Below, piece after piece: positions 37,473 to 47,129 of a DNA stretch of 64,000 nucleotides. Location: assembly GCF_003600355.1 (NCBI RefSeq), contig NZ_CP032416.1:2128183-2192182 (forward strand), given 5' to 3'. Source of the DNA: Clostridium fermenticellae. Its GTDB lineage: Bacteria > Bacillota > Clostridia > Clostridiales > Clostridiaceae. Position 1 is the first letter of the stretch; every line of letters begins with the position of its first letter. A model generated the notes under the pieces. The model was not told where the DNA came from and ran no database searches. It worked only from the letters and a program-made list of their open reading frames with translations. A program made the position numbers and the translations under genes.

Positions 37473-37755
37473 AAAGCCCTGAATCCCTAGCATAGGGACC
37501 AAGACTATATTTACGGCGGTACCACCCTTATTAACATACAAAAAGTATATTCTCTCATAATTTAACGATCAAAAGACCGCTGTATCCTACTATTATTCAG
37601 TACAGAACTCCAAGGTAGGTTCAAAACTGACTTTTTAGGAATTTCCACCAAACTTCCCTCTCTTTAAAAAAGAAACAATCTCTACTAATCCTCTTCTTTG
37701 AATTTAAACTTTTTAAAATATACTCTATGATAAATCATACAAAATCAGTTGTCAA
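37473..37755 (-). promoter_or_regulatory. T-box leader and promoter of proS-pepV
   Basis: On the minus strand the promoter is TTGACA (37750-37755), 17 bases, TATCAT (37727-37732). The leader has AGAGAGGGAAG...GGTGGAAATTCC, then the specifier CCU in GAA-CCU-ACC (37617-37619), a proline codon. The near-consensus T-box AGGGTGGTACCGCCG lies at 37514-37528. A terminator hairpin around CCCTA-TGC-TAGGG (about 37473-37500) and a T run follow. Uncharged tRNA-Pro should permit read-through. Confidence 0.93.
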
Positions 37756-37850
37756 TAGTTTAATAGATAATTTATATATACTTATTACTATAATACATTG
37801 TATTATATAATTACATATGATATATTTTTTATTACGAGGTGAACTTAATT

Positions 37851-38279
37851 ATGACATCAAATAACAGAATAACCCATTCTGGAATCAATAAAATAGACGA
37901 TTATGTTGAAAGGTTTTCATTGAAAATGCTTATACCTGAAAATGAACGCCAAAATTTCAAATTAGAATTAAAATCTAATGTAATATTTAGTGTTGAAAAA
38001 CTTCTTTCTGAAGGAGTTGATGAAGAACTCGCATTAAAAACCACATTCGACAATTTTGGTAATACTGATTATATAGAAAACAGTACAAATAATGATATCT
38101 CAAATGTCAAGCAGATGAATTCTTCTGCCAAGCTTATAGGCAAATTAATTTCGATTACATTATGCATACTGCTCATAGGTATGTTAATTCAAAAAAATAG
38201 ATATATGCCAATAGTTGCTATTATAACTATAGTATTCTGCGCCCTATTTATGTATAAAGATAAAAAAATAAAATTTTAA
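37851..38279 (+). CDS. Small membrane protein with permease-prefix-like N-terminus
   Basis: This 142-residue protein has a soluble helical N-terminus of about 85 residues ('LKMLIPENERQNFKLELKSNV' and 'LALKTTFDNFGNTDYI' in pattern). This resembles the permease-prefix domain seen before some ABC-type permeases, followed by two transmembrane segments ('LIGKLISITLCILLIGMLI', 'PIVAIITIVFCALFM'). It has no transporter core of its own. I use ATG 37851, nine bases after GAGGTG. It precedes the LysE-like genes on the same strand by 50 bases. Function is unknown. Confidence 0.6.
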   Translation: MTSNNRITHSGINKIDDYVERFSLKMLIPENERQNFKLELKSNVIFSVEKLLSEGVDEELALKTTFDNFGNTDYIENSTNNDISNVKQMNSSAKLIGKLISITLCILLIGMLIQKNRYMPIVAIITIVFCALFMYKDKKIKF

Positions 38280-38329
38280 TTAAACCTTTTTACACAATAT
38301 AAATATAAGATTGAAAGTAGGAATTGCAC

Positions 38330-39066
38330 ATGTTTATAAACTTTTTTAGTGGAATACTAATAGGTCTCATAACAGGGATGCCACTTGGTCCTATAGGTGC
38401 TATATGTCTTAAAAATACTATTAAATTTGGACGTAAATATGGACTTATTTCAGGTTTTGGATCAGCAGTTACAGATAGTATATATGCTGGACTTGCCGCA
38501 CTTGGTTTTATTTTTATAGAAAGATTTATTCTTATACACCAATTTTATCTTAAAGTACTCGGAGGATCTATACTTATAATTTTCGGTTTTTTCACATTTT
38601 TGAGTGAAAAAAAATGTGAAGCTTCTTATACAGTAGAAGATGAGACAGACACAGAAAATATTACCTGCAGTATTTCACCATCTAAAGCTTTTTCCTCAAC
38701 ATTTATAATTGCAATAGCAAATCCTGCAACTATCTTTTCATTCATTGTTGTTTTCACCGGACTACATATGGCAAAAATGCAGGATACTGTAATGGATAAA
38801 TTAATTATGGTTATCGGTGTATTCACCGGCAGTATGCTGTGGTGGTTAATACTTATCACAGCTGCTGGAAAATTTGCTGATAAATTAGATAAAAAAATGC
38901 AAGTATTATAAGCAGATGTTTGAGTTCACTAATAGTTTTTTCAGGAATATTTATATTTTTAGGCGCATTTAATATATTTTCAATGAGAAGATCGTCTATT
39001 TTGCATCCACAGTTGTTTGAAATATTCTTCAATATAAAAAATAAGATACCTTTTCACCTAAAATAA
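38330..39066 (+). pseudogene. LysE-family exporter, frameshifted in an A run
   Basis: The first 194 residues are a LysE-type amino-acid exporter ('GILIGLITGMPLGPIGAICLKNT', 'ANPATIFSFIVVFTGLH', 'VFTGSMLWWLILITAAGK'). The frame stops at 38911. In the +1 frame the sequence continues with the same C-terminus as the neighbour: 'IVFSGIFIFLGAFN', then 'LFEIFFNIKNKIPFH' to a stop at 39064-39066. The break lies at seven A residues at about 38893-38899; eight would restore the frame. So it is a recent -1 loss, a sequencing error, or slippage-dependent expression. The last transmembrane segment is lost. Start ATG 38330 follows AAAGTAGGA. Confidence 0.8.
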
Positions 39067-39199
39067 GATAAAATCTACATAGTTTAAATCTATCCAATTA
39101 AACCTTAGACTTTGGAATAAAATATCAACATATGAACAAAATAATTTTATAATGTAAGTTTAATGCCGCAATACTTAATGTTGAAAGTAGGAAAATTCT

Positions 39200-39922
39200 A
39201 TGGTTAAAAATTTATTCACAGGAATACTTATAGGTTTAATAACCGGTATGCCTTTTGGGCCTATTGGTGCAGTTTGTCTTAAAAATACACTATCTTTTGG
39301 TTCCAGATATGGATTTCTTTCCGGTCTTGGATCAGCAGTTGCAGATACAATATATGCATCATTTGCAGCACTAAGTTTTATAATAATAGAAAAGTTCATA
39401 GTTTTACATCAATTTTACTTTCATATAGTGGGAGGAGTCATACTGTTTTGCTATGGTATATACAATTTACTAAATGGACAAACAAATGCCTCCAAAGATA
39501 AGAAGCTTCCTGTTTTAAATAGTAAATCTCTATTTAAAGCATTTAGTTCAACATTCCTCATAGCACTTGCAAATCCTGCAACAATTTTTTCTTTCATAGT
39601 CGTATTTACAGGTTTGCACATGACACGTATACAAAGCAATATTGATAATAAGATTGCTTTAATTATCGGAGTATTTATTGGAAGCATGATATGGTGGCTA
39701 ATATTAGTTTTTACAGCTGGTAAATTCCATCATAAATTAAATCATAAGAATTCAAATGTTATATTAAAAATTCTAAGTTATGTTATCATATTTTCAGGAA
39801 TAATTGTATTCCTTAGTGCATTCAATAGAATCACAATAAGAAAAGCTCCTATACTACATTCTAAGTTATTTGAGATATTCTTTAATATAAAATCAAAAAT
39901 ACCATTTCATAGACTAAGATAA
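39200..39922 (+). CDS. LysE-family amino-acid exporter
   Basis: This 240-residue protein has six predicted transmembrane segments with the LysE signature 'GILIGLITGMPFGPIGAVCLKNTLSFG', plus 'ANPATIFSFIVVFTGLHM' and 'GVFIGSMIWWLILVFTAGK'. It is a tandem duplicate of the gene at 38330, with the same ribosome-site context (TTGAAAGTAGGAA), and here the reading frame is intact. It probably exports a basic or other amino acid; the substrate cannot be read from sequence. Repeat copy C starts 12 bases after its stop. Confidence 0.85.
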   Translation: MVKNLFTGILIGLITGMPFGPIGAVCLKNTLSFGSRYGFLSGLGSAVADTIYASFAALSFIIIEKFIVLHQFYFHIVGGVILFCYGIYNLLNGQTNASKDKKLPVLNSKSLFKAFSSTFLIALANPATIFSFIVVFTGLHMTRIQSNIDNKIALIIGVFIGSMIWWLILVFTAGKFHHKLNHKNSNVILKILSYVIIFSGIIVFLSAFNRITIRKAPILHSKLFEIFFNIKSKIPFHRLR

Positions 39923-39933
39923 AAGAATAAATT

Positions 39934-40086
39934 CTATATAGGGTTTATAATTTTAAAGTTAATTTAACTTTTGGGAGATGCTGACAAAATATCGGACTTT
40001 AGAATTACTAAAAGCATTTATAGTACCGGATTTTGGCATCATCTCCCGGGGGATGGATTAACTTCTCATTTATAAACCCTATATAG
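39934..40086. repeat. Palindromic repeat copy C (long form)
   Basis: This element of about 150 bp has perfect outer ends CTATATAGGGTTTATAA and the reverse complement. Inner blocks match copy B (GTTAATTTAAC, GGGAGATGCTG.CAAAATAT, TTTTGGCA, TCTCCCGGGGGAT.GATTAACTT). The right end reaches into the ABC exporter gene: its stop codon TAG (40079-40081) is part of the repeat end. The loop region differs from copy B but still pairs. Confidence 0.85.
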
Positions 40087-41815
40087 TTTCAATTCCTTCA
40101 AATTGCATATTATAATATTCAGCATATAGTCCATTTTTATTTAAAAGTTCTGAATGATTTCCTCTTTCTCTTATCCCATCATTATCAATTACTATTATTT
40201 CATCAGCATTTCTTATAGTACTTAACCTATGCGCAATAACTATTGTAGTTCTATTCTTCGATAATTTTTCAAGTGAATTCTGTATAAATCTCTCACTCTC
40301 ATTATCAAGTGCAGAAGTTGCCTCATCTAATATTAATATAGGAGGATTTTTCAAAAATACCCTTGAAATAGACAATCTCTGCTTTTGTCCACCTGAAAGT
40401 CTAGTTCCACGTTCTCCTATATAAGTATCATATCCATCATCAAGTGTCATTATATAATCATGTATATTAGCCTCTTTTGCAGCTCTTATTATCTCTTCAT
40501 CAGAAGCATCCGGTTTACCATATTTTATATTGTCTTTTACTGTACCAGAGAACATATAAACATCCTGTTGAACGATACCTATTAAATTTCTAAGCGAATG
40601 TACTTTTATATTTCTTATATCTTCTCCATCTATAGTTATGGAACCTTTAGTTACATCATAAAACCTAGGTAAAAGAGAACATATTGTTGTTTTTCCTGCA
40701 CCTGATGGTCCAACAAGAGCAATATTTTCTCCCGCTTCTATTTTTATATTTATATCTTTTAACACATCTTGCTTTCCATCATAACTAAAAGATACATCTT
40801 TATATTCTATATCTCCAGTTATATGTTTAAGTTCCTTTGCATCTTTCCTATCAACTATTTCAGGACATGTCTCAACTACCTCCATAAATCTTCTAAATCC
40901 AGCATAACCTTTCTGAAATTGTTCTGCAAAATTAATTAATATATCTATAGGATTTATAAATATATTTATGTATAATGCATATATGGCAAGGTCCGTAACT
41001 CTTAAGGAACCATTAACTATAAATATAGCACCTGAAACTATTATAGAAACATAAAGTATTCCCTCAAAGAAAGCATTTCCGGCGATAAATTCACCCATTA
41101 TTTTATAACTATTGACTCTTGAATCCAAATATTCTCTATTGCTCTTATCAAATTTCTTTTCTTCTAATCTTTCATTTGCAAATGATTTTACTGTTCTTAT
41201 TCCTACAAGACTATCCTGAACTGCAGAATTTATGTTTGCCATTTTTCTTCTATTATCCAAAAATATAGCTCCCATTTTTTTATTTTTAAATATAGAAAAT
41301 ACAACCATGATCATAGTAATCACAAGTAATATGAATGTCATTTTGACATTTATAAAAAGAAGTATGATAAATGAGCCTATAATCTTAATCGCAGATATAA
41401 ATACATTTTCAGGACCATGATGTGCAAGTTCAGATATATCAAATAGATCAGATATAATTTTTGACATCATTTGTCCAGTATTATTTTCATCATAATATGA
41501 AAAAGAAAGTTTTTGTAAATGTTCAAATAGATCGCTTCTCATCTTATTTTCCATTCTGGCACCCATTATATGACCCCAAGAAGCTATAAAATACTGGCAA
41601 AAATACTTAATAATATATAAGATAACCAAAGCTATTCCTATGTAAAATATTCCATGAATTATAACATCTCTGCTTTTCGTGAAAAAATATTTCGACAAAT
41701 AACTTAGAATCAGTGGAAAAGATAGATCTATAATTGATACCATAAGTGCACAAAACATATCAGTAAAGAATAAAAATTTATATGGTTTATAATATTTTAG
41801 AAATTTTTTTAACAT
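40079..41815 (-). CDS. ABC exporter, fused membrane and ATPase domains
   Basis: This 578-residue half-transporter has an N-terminal six-helix membrane domain (about 15-310) and a C-terminal ATPase: Walker A 'GPSGAGKTTICSLL' near residue 375, Q-loop 'IGIVQQDVYMF', signature 'LSGGQKQRLSISR', Walker B 'ILILDEATSAL', and H-loop 'IVIAHRLST'. It is an MsbA/lipid or drug-exporter type and works as a dimer; no partner is adjacent, so probably a homodimer. The stop codon is supplied by repeat copy C. I start at ATG 41815; GTG codons at 41833 and 41830 are possible alternatives. Confidence 0.93.
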   Translation of the reverse strand: MLKKFLKYYKPYKFLFFTDMFCALMVSIIDLSFPLILSYLSKYFFTKSRDVIIHGIFYIGIALVILYIIKYFCQYFIASWGHIMGARMENKMRSDLFEHLQKLSFSYYDENNTGQMMSKIISDLFDISELAHHGPENVFISAIKIIGSFIILLFINVKMTFILLVITMIMVVFSIFKNKKMGAIFLDNRRKMANINSAVQDSLVGIRTVKSFANERLEEKKFDKSNREYLDSRVNSYKIMGEFIAGNAFFEGILYVSIIVSGAIFIVNGSLRVTDLAIYALYINIFINPIDILINFAEQFQKGYAGFRRFMEVVETCPEIVDRKDAKELKHITGDIEYKDVSFSYDGKQDVLKDINIKIEAGENIALVGPSGAGKTTICSLLPRFYDVTKGSITIDGEDIRNIKVHSLRNLIGIVQQDVYMFSGTVKDNIKYGKPDASDEEIIRAAKEANIHDYIMTLDDGYDTYIGERGTRLSGGQKQRLSISRVFLKNPPILILDEATSALDNESERFIQNSLEKLSKNRTTIVIAHRLSTIRNADEIIVIDNDGIRERGNHSELLNKNGLYAEYYNMQFEGIETI

Positions 41816-41966
41816 AGTCGTATTTAACACCACCTGTCCACAAAATAAAAATAAGAGTTTAAAATAAAACTCCCAAAAATAAATAAAATATATATTCTAT
41901 TTAAATAGTGTAAGACTGATTATAACACAAGCAGTACATAAATATCAAACTGTAAAAAAATAAAGA

Positions 41967-41986
41967 GGTCAAGAATTATCTTAACC
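41967..41986 (-). terminator. Terminator of the amino-acid permease gene
   Basis: Read on the minus strand, GGTTAAG pairs with CTTGACC (one G-U pair), and TCTTTATTTTTTT follows. Confidence 0.7.
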
Positions 41987-42000
41987 CTTTTATATAAATA

Positions 42001-43353
42001 CTAATTACTAGAATTTTCATTATAGAATATTCTACCTATTAATGCGGCAACTACGAAAACAATCAGAAAAGCAACAACCTCCATTCTATGAGAAAAGCAT
42101 GCTGCTATTATCATAAAAACGCATCCTGCAATAGATATTACTGGAGCTACAAATCTTTTAAATACACCTAAGTCAGTTTCCTTTTTCATCATCATAATAA
42201 ATATAGGAATATACATAGCATAAATAGTAACTATGGGTAACTCGGATGAATCAAACGAGAAAAATCCAAACCACGGTTTAGTTAAATTAGCACCATAAAA
42301 ATATAATAACCAAAGAGCACATAATAAAAGTCCAAATATAGATGAATTAGTCGGCATATTTGTGACCTTATCAATTTGTTTAAATATATCAGGTCTAGGT
42401 CCAAGATTCCTTGCTGCCAGTGAATAGATACCACGACTACACCCAAGCATTAATCCATTCAAAGTTCCAATACATGAAATAACAACAAATACAAATAGAA
42501 TTGTACCTCCTGCCGCCGAGAATATATTCTGAAATGCTAACTTGGCTCCTGATTCTCCACCAGCCATCATGACTTTATTTGTTACTGCTCCAGCTAGTCC
42601 CACATAATACAAAATATAAATTATCATAATCATAAACGTTCCGCTAACAAGTGCTAATGGAAGATTCTTTTTAGCATCCTTTAATTCTGCATTAATACTT
42701 GTAGCAATTATCCATCCCTCATACGCAAAGGCTGTTGCAACAACAGCTGTAAATAGTGCATTTGACGTATCAACTTGCTTTACCACCGTTGTAAAATTAT
42801 ATCCAATCATACCATTCGAAATTCCTACTATTGTTCCGATAACGGCCATTAAGGCAAGTGGAATAAGTTTTATGATGGTTGTACTAACTTGAAATTTACC
42901 TGCTAGTATTGGCGAAAGTGAGTTTATCGCAAAACTTCCTATCAAATATACGCCTGCAATTGTCATACACTCTCCACCTGTGATTGAAAATCCAAGCAAT
43001 ACACAGGTATACCTGGCTGAAACCCATGCTAGTACAGAAGTCATTGTTGGATAATAAATAAGTGCCATGAACCAACCTACATAATATGCATACTTTTTAC
43101 CCATAGTAGCTTGTGCATAATCTACTACACCATTTACATATTGGTATCTAGTTGCCATAACTGCGAATGTATATGCACATGAAATCATAATAATACCGCC
43201 TATAATCCATGCTAATATTCCAAGTGTAAGATTGCCTCCTGTTGCATTTAAAACCTTTTCTGCCTTAAAAAAAACGCCACTGCCTATAACAATTCCAATA
43301 ACCATAGCTGTAGCAGTAATTAACCCATATTTTCTTTCTAATTTTGTTTCCAT
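42001..43353 (-). CDS. APC-family amino-acid permease
   Basis: This 450-residue protein has 12 predicted transmembrane segments. It begins 'METKLERKYGLITATAMVIGIVIGSGVFFKAEKVL', the APC/LAT-type start with the G-S/G-G-F binding loop in helix 1. It also has 'AFAYEGWIIATSINAELKDAKKNLPLAL' in pattern. It resembles SteT-like exchangers for serine/threonine or aromatic residues; specificity is unknown. I use the ATG at 43353, just after AGAGG; the longer frame runs back 42 codons without a ribosome site. It is monocistronic. Confidence 0.88.
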   Translation of the reverse strand: METKLERKYGLITATAMVIGIVIGSGVFFKAEKVLNATGGNLTLGILAWIIGGIIMISCAYTFAVMATRYQYVNGVVDYAQATMGKKYAYYVGWFMALIYYPTMTSVLAWVSARYTCVLLGFSITGGECMTIAGVYLIGSFAINSLSPILAGKFQVSTTIIKLIPLALMAVIGTIVGISNGMIGYNFTTVVKQVDTSNALFTAVVATAFAYEGWIIATSINAELKDAKKNLPLALVSGTFMIMIIYILYYVGLAGAVTNKVMMAGGESGAKLAFQNIFSAAGGTILFVFVVISCIGTLNGLMLGCSRGIYSLAARNLGPRPDIFKQIDKVTNMPTNSSIFGLLLCALWLLYFYGANLTKPWFGFFSFDSSELPIVTIYAMYIPIFIMMMKKETDLGVFKRFVAPVISIAGCVFMIIAACFSHRMEVVAFLIVFVVAALIGRIFYNENSSN

Positions 43354-43525
43354 TTTACCTCTTCCCCCTCTCTGCTTTAATGAAATTATAAAATAATACC
43401 ATTTTAATTGCATATCTATCAATAACATGCATGTTAATATATTAAGTTTCATTGTACCACAGAAATTAATTTTTACCAATACATCATTTTAAGATTATGT
43501 TTTCAACATTTACCATAAAAAAATG

Positions 43526-43565
43526 GATTCATGTAAAATTACTATTTAGCAACTTTACATGAATC
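43526..43565 (-). terminator. Terminator overlapping the end of the kinase gene
   Basis: GATTCATGTAAA pairs perfectly with TTTACATGAATC; the upstream arm encodes the kinase's last residues and the stop codon lies in the loop. Seven T follow on the minus strand. It closes the five-gene resistance operon. Confidence 0.9.
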
Positions 43566-44933
43566 TAAATTAAGTGGTATCCTCAAAACTACCTTTGCAC
43601 CACCAGTTTCTTTAGAATTTGATAATTCTATAACTCCACCATGCAACTTTATAAATGAATTTGTAATAGAAAGACCCATACCATAGTGATCTTTCGAATT
43701 TCTACTCTTATCCCCTCTATAAAATTGTTCTGTTGCAGACTCAATATCTTCATCTGAAAATCCAATTCCACTGTCTTTAATTACAAATTCCAGGGATTTA
43801 CCATGCCTACAAATTTTAAAAATCAGTCTACCACAGTTTGGTGAATAATCAATTGCATTTGAAATAACATTCATAATACTTCTATATAAAAGTTCCTCAT
43901 CAGCATAGAATAAACCTGGTACATTCTCAACTTTATTTATCAGCCTAAGCTTTTTTTCAGCAGCCAAAGCCTCTTCCTTATCTATAATTTTTCTAAAAAA
44001 TACTTCGCTTTTTATCTCATTAGGTTTAAATATAAACATACTCTCCGATTTTGTCATACCTATAAGAAGTTTCAAGTATTTCTGAATCTCATCTACATTT
44101 TTCAATATATAATCATCATATCGTATGCTATCTACTTTACTTATGCTTTCTCTACTCAATTCTGCATTTCCCTTTATTACAGTAAGTGGCGTCTTTATGT
44201 CGTGGGCCAGTGCAGAAATTTGATTTTTTTTAAATTCTTCCATGTTCCACTGCTTCTCAAGAGAATTTTTAAGTTCACATTTCATATCATTAAGAGAATT
44301 AATAACCTCCTCGATCTCACGTATATTGGAATGTTTAGATGTGAATTCAAGATTTTTGTCCCTTACTTTATTAGATATCTCCATTAAAATTTTCATTTCT
44401 TTTGAAATATATTTCGCAAATACAGCTGATAATAATAATATTTCTCCTATCAGAAGCACTATAAGCAAAATTACTGCAATTAATTCGATATTTGGAAAAC
44501 AATTTTGTAAAAATGATGTACGAAACCTTGGCTTTAAAGAATATCTGACAATACAAATATCATTTTTTCTATAAAATACTTTATAGTAATTATCATAAAG
44601 TACATTATCTTGATTATTTTTTATAACATTCCAGGCTTCCTTTGACTGTTCAACTGTAAAATTCCCATATAATATTTTTCCCTTTTTACTATATACCCCA
44701 TAGCCACAGCCATCAGGTATTATATTTTGATTTACCTTATCTGCATTTACAATCATGCTGCGATTTTCTTCAAGTTTTTGCTCCAAATAATTGGCAGGTA
44801 ATATAACCTTACTCTGAATCATCGTCTCAAATAAAAAAGCATATACTACTACAGTTAAAATAGTCACAAAACCAAAACACAGAATATACCTGGTAAATAC
44901 ACCCTTTAAACTTTTACTACCTTTTAAAACCAC
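43542..44933 (-). CDS. Sensor histidine kinase of the peptide-resistance operon
   Basis: This 463-residue kinase has two transmembrane segments (about 15-37 and 150-177) around a sensor loop of about 110 residues. A HAMP-like helix follows, then the phospho-acceptor 'ALAHDIKTPLTVIKGNAEL' (His near residue 243), N box 'NVISNAIDYSPNCG', G1 'VIKDSGIGFSDEDI' and G2 'YGMGLSITNSF'. It resembles the SpaK/NisK/CprK group, which senses lantibiotics or other cationic peptides, unlike the short BceS type. It starts at GTG 44933 and overlaps the regulator gene by ten bases. The terminator forms in its last codons. Confidence 0.88.
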   Translation of the reverse strand: MVLKGSKSLKGVFTRYILCFGFVTILTVVVYAFLFETMIQSKVILPANYLEQKLEENRSMIVNADKVNQNIIPDGCGYGVYSKKGKILYGNFTVEQSKEAWNVIKNNQDNVLYDNYYKVFYRKNDICIVRYSLKPRFRTSFLQNCFPNIELIAVILLIVLLIGEILLLSAVFAKYISKEMKILMEISNKVRDKNLEFTSKHSNIREIEEVINSLNDMKCELKNSLEKQWNMEEFKKNQISALAHDIKTPLTVIKGNAELSRESISKVDSIRYDDYILKNVDEIQKYLKLLIGMTKSESMFIFKPNEIKSEVFFRKIIDKEEALAAEKKLRLINKVENVPGLFYADEELLYRSIMNVISNAIDYSPNCGRLIFKICRHGKSLEFVIKDSGIGFSDEDIESATEQFYRGDKSRNSKDHYGMGLSITNSFIKLHGGVIELSNSKETGGAKVVLRIPLNLDSCKVAK

Positions 44934-45583
44934 CTGTATCCAATCCCCCAGACTGTTTCAATTGGAGAGCAATTTACTTCTGCAAATTTTGCCCTTATAT
45001 TTTTTATATGCTCAACAATAACTGAACTATCACTTTCTCCATCAAATCCAAATATAGTTTCATAGATCTTTTCCTTCGAAAATACCTGTCCATGGTTTAA
45101 AGCAAGAAATTCACTAATTTCATACTCACTTTTCGTAAGAAGGACCTGCTCATCTCTTACAAATACCTGTTTTGCAGAAATTCTAAATTTCACTCCGGAT
45201 ACAATAAAACTATTGTGTTTTTCCCTGTGTTCACGCCTAAGATGTGCCGCTACTCTAGATCGCAATTCATTTATACCAAAAGGCTTTGTAATATAATCAT
45301 CTCCACCCATACTAAGTCCCTTTACGATATCTTCTTCCATAGATTTTGCCGTCAAAAACAAAATAGGACAGTCTACAAGTTCACGAAGTCTTTTGCAAAG
45401 AGTAAAACCATCTACATCCGGCATCATCACATCAAGTAGTATTAAATCATAATCAACACATCTTTCAATTGGAAAATGTGAGAAATCACTAACAGCTGTT
45501 ACTCTATACCCTTCCTTCGAAAGTGCCACTTTTATAATTTGAAGTATATCTTCTTCATCATCAACTGCAAGTATATCTGCCAT
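44924..45583 (-). CDS. OmpR-family response regulator
   Basis: This 219-residue regulator has a receiver domain ('ILAVDDEEDILQIIKVAL', phospho-acceptor Asp in 'LILLDVMMPDVDGF', 'FLTAKS', 'GGDDYITKPF'). A winged-helix output domain follows, ending 'IETVWGIGYRWF'. It pairs with the kinase that follows. It should act on the promoter ahead of the ATPase gene at 47837, where two 11-base direct repeats occur. AGAAGGAAG lies before the ATG. Confidence 0.93.
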   Translation of the reverse strand: MADILAVDDEEDILQIIKVALSKEGYRVTAVSDFSHFPIERCVDYDLILLDVMMPDVDGFTLCKRLRELVDCPILFLTAKSMEEDIVKGLSMGGDDYITKPFGINELRSRVAAHLRREHREKHNSFIVSGVKFRISAKQVFVRDEQVLLTKSEYEISEFLALNHGQVFSKEKIYETIFGFDGESDSSVIVEHIKNIRAKFAEVNCSPIETVWGIGYRWF

Positions 45584-45599
45584 ATAATATCACTTCCTT

Positions 45600-46373
45600 C
45601 TAATTTTCACTTCTCCCCTCAAAATACTTATACCATAATAAACTAATTAAGAATAGTACTGTAGTTGCAATAACACAAATATATATTGCTGTGCTAAACT
45701 CATTCACATATAATTTCTGAAATTTACCCGATATTATATTAGTATTATTTAATATAATATAATCCTGAATAATTCTTCCTCCAAAGCTGCACGGAAGCCA
45801 TCTACCAACCAAATCTCCAAGGCCAGTAACCATAAGTGCTGCAACTAAGCTCTCTGCTATTCCAAGTCCTATGGACGCCCCTGCTCCAAAACGAAAACTA
45901 CACAATATATGTAATATATATAAAAATATCTGGCTAAATAATAAAATCAAAATTATCTTTCCATAAAAATAGGCACCAAATACACTTTTATGAGACAGAA
46001 TACTTAATCCCAATCCAAAAATACCGACAGCAATAACAACAGAAAAAAATGCCATTAAAAGCATCATGCATATCTTGCTTAAGAAACCTAAAAGCTTGTG
46101 TTTTAACATCAAAAGTTCCTGAAAATTTCCAGCATCAACTTCCTGTTCTACAACCATGCCGCATACTATACCAATTATTAGTGGAAATCCTATTGATAAA
46201 ACCTGTGTATATAAAACTAATTTAGAAACATTATTTACTGTTGCAGTTGAAGATGCATAATATGCCACAAATAATAATGAAATCAATATTGGAACAATAA
46301 TGTGTATCCATGCTATTGCAGTATGACGTACTTTATAAAAATCAGATCTTATTAATCTAATGAATGTGAACAT
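45600..46373 (-). CDS. Lantibiotic-protection ABC permease, second subunit (MutG/SpaG-like)
   Basis: This 257-residue protein has six transmembrane segments with 'LIRSDFYKVRHTAIAWIHIIVPI' at the start, the usual opening of the ABC-2 permeases of lantibiotic immunity and of CprC-like transporters. I start it at ATG 46373, one base after the preceding gene's stop, with AGGAGG nine bases upstream inside that gene. It should pair with the 46375 permease and the ATPase. Expulsion of membrane-inserted peptides is the expected role. Confidence 0.85.
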   Translation of the reverse strand: MFTFIRLIRSDFYKVRHTAIAWIHIIVPILISLLFVAYYASSTATVNNVSKLVLYTQVLSIGFPLIIGIVCGMVVEQEVDAGNFQELLMLKHKLLGFLSKICMMLLMAFFSVVIAVGIFGLGLSILSHKSVFGAYFYGKIILILLFSQIFLYILHILCSFRFGAGASIGLGIAESLVAALMVTGLGDLVGRWLPCSFGGRIIQDYIILNNTNIISGKFQKLYVNEFSTAIYICVIATTVLFLISLLWYKYFEGRSEN

Positions 46374-46374
46374 A

Positions 46375-47127
46375 TTACCTTGCCTCCTGATTTTCATACC
46401 ACTTTGCAGTAAAAAATGAAAACATGACAAATAAAACAGCTGTAATTATAATACCAGGTAATATAACACTGTACGACAATAATTCCGGTCTAAAGGTCTG
46501 ACTTTCTTGAACAGCCCTAAGTCCATTTGGCAAAACTTTTATAATTGGGATCATAAGTCTTGAAGGAACTGCGTATGGTACCATCCATAGTGTATTATAG
46601 ATGGCAAGCAGTACTCCTAAAATTAAATATCCGACAAGATTAATTAATACTGTGGAAAACATTCTTATCTTGCTTCCTAAAAACATACACAATGGCACCT
46701 GCCATAAAAATGTTATTATTAAAACTATACTTGCAAACACTGCATTTATTATTGAAATCGCTCCAAGTTTACCTATTCCTAAAATATTTCCTATGAATAT
46801 ACAACCAAATAAATGAATCATAACTGCAAATGTAGTCATGCATACACATACAAGTATTTTTGCTACCCAAACCTTTCTTAAATTTACTGGAAGGGAAAGC
46901 ACCGCCATATTTTTCATCTTTTTATCTTTAGCAGCAACTGATGTACATAATATAGATATCATTCCCGGAAGAAGCATTACATACCACCAATTATAACTGT
47001 CAATTTCAAAATATTGTGATGTTAACATAAATGAAAGAAACATAGAAAAAAGTGGTGCAATAAAAACAAGTTTACCTATAAAAGTGTGCTTAACCTTCAA
47101 ATATTCTGATTTAAAATAAGTTCCCAA
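46375..47127 (-). CDS. Lantibiotic-protection ABC permease, first subunit (MutE/SpaE-like)
   Basis: This 250-residue permease has six transmembrane segments and the family start 'FKSEYLKVKHTFIGKLVFIAPLFSMFLSF'. It also has 'NWWYVMLLPGMISILCTSVAAKDKKMKNMAVLSLPV', typical of the EpiE/MutE/SpaE subunit. It begins at TTG 47127, seven bases after AGGAGG. That ribosome site lies in the last codons (Glu-Glu) of the ATPase gene, so the two are coupled. Confidence 0.85.
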   Translation of the reverse strand: MGTYFKSEYLKVKHTFIGKLVFIAPLFSMFLSFMLTSQYFEIDSYNWWYVMLLPGMISILCTSVAAKDKKMKNMAVLSLPVNLRKVWVAKILVCVCMTTFAVMIHLFGCIFIGNILGIGKLGAISIINAVFASIVLIITFLWQVPLCMFLGSKIRMFSTVLINLVGYLILGVLLAIYNTLWMVPYAVPSRLMIPIIKVLPNGLRAVQESQTFRPELLSYSVILPGIIITAVLFVMFSFFTAKWYENQEAR

Positions 47128-47129
47128 TA

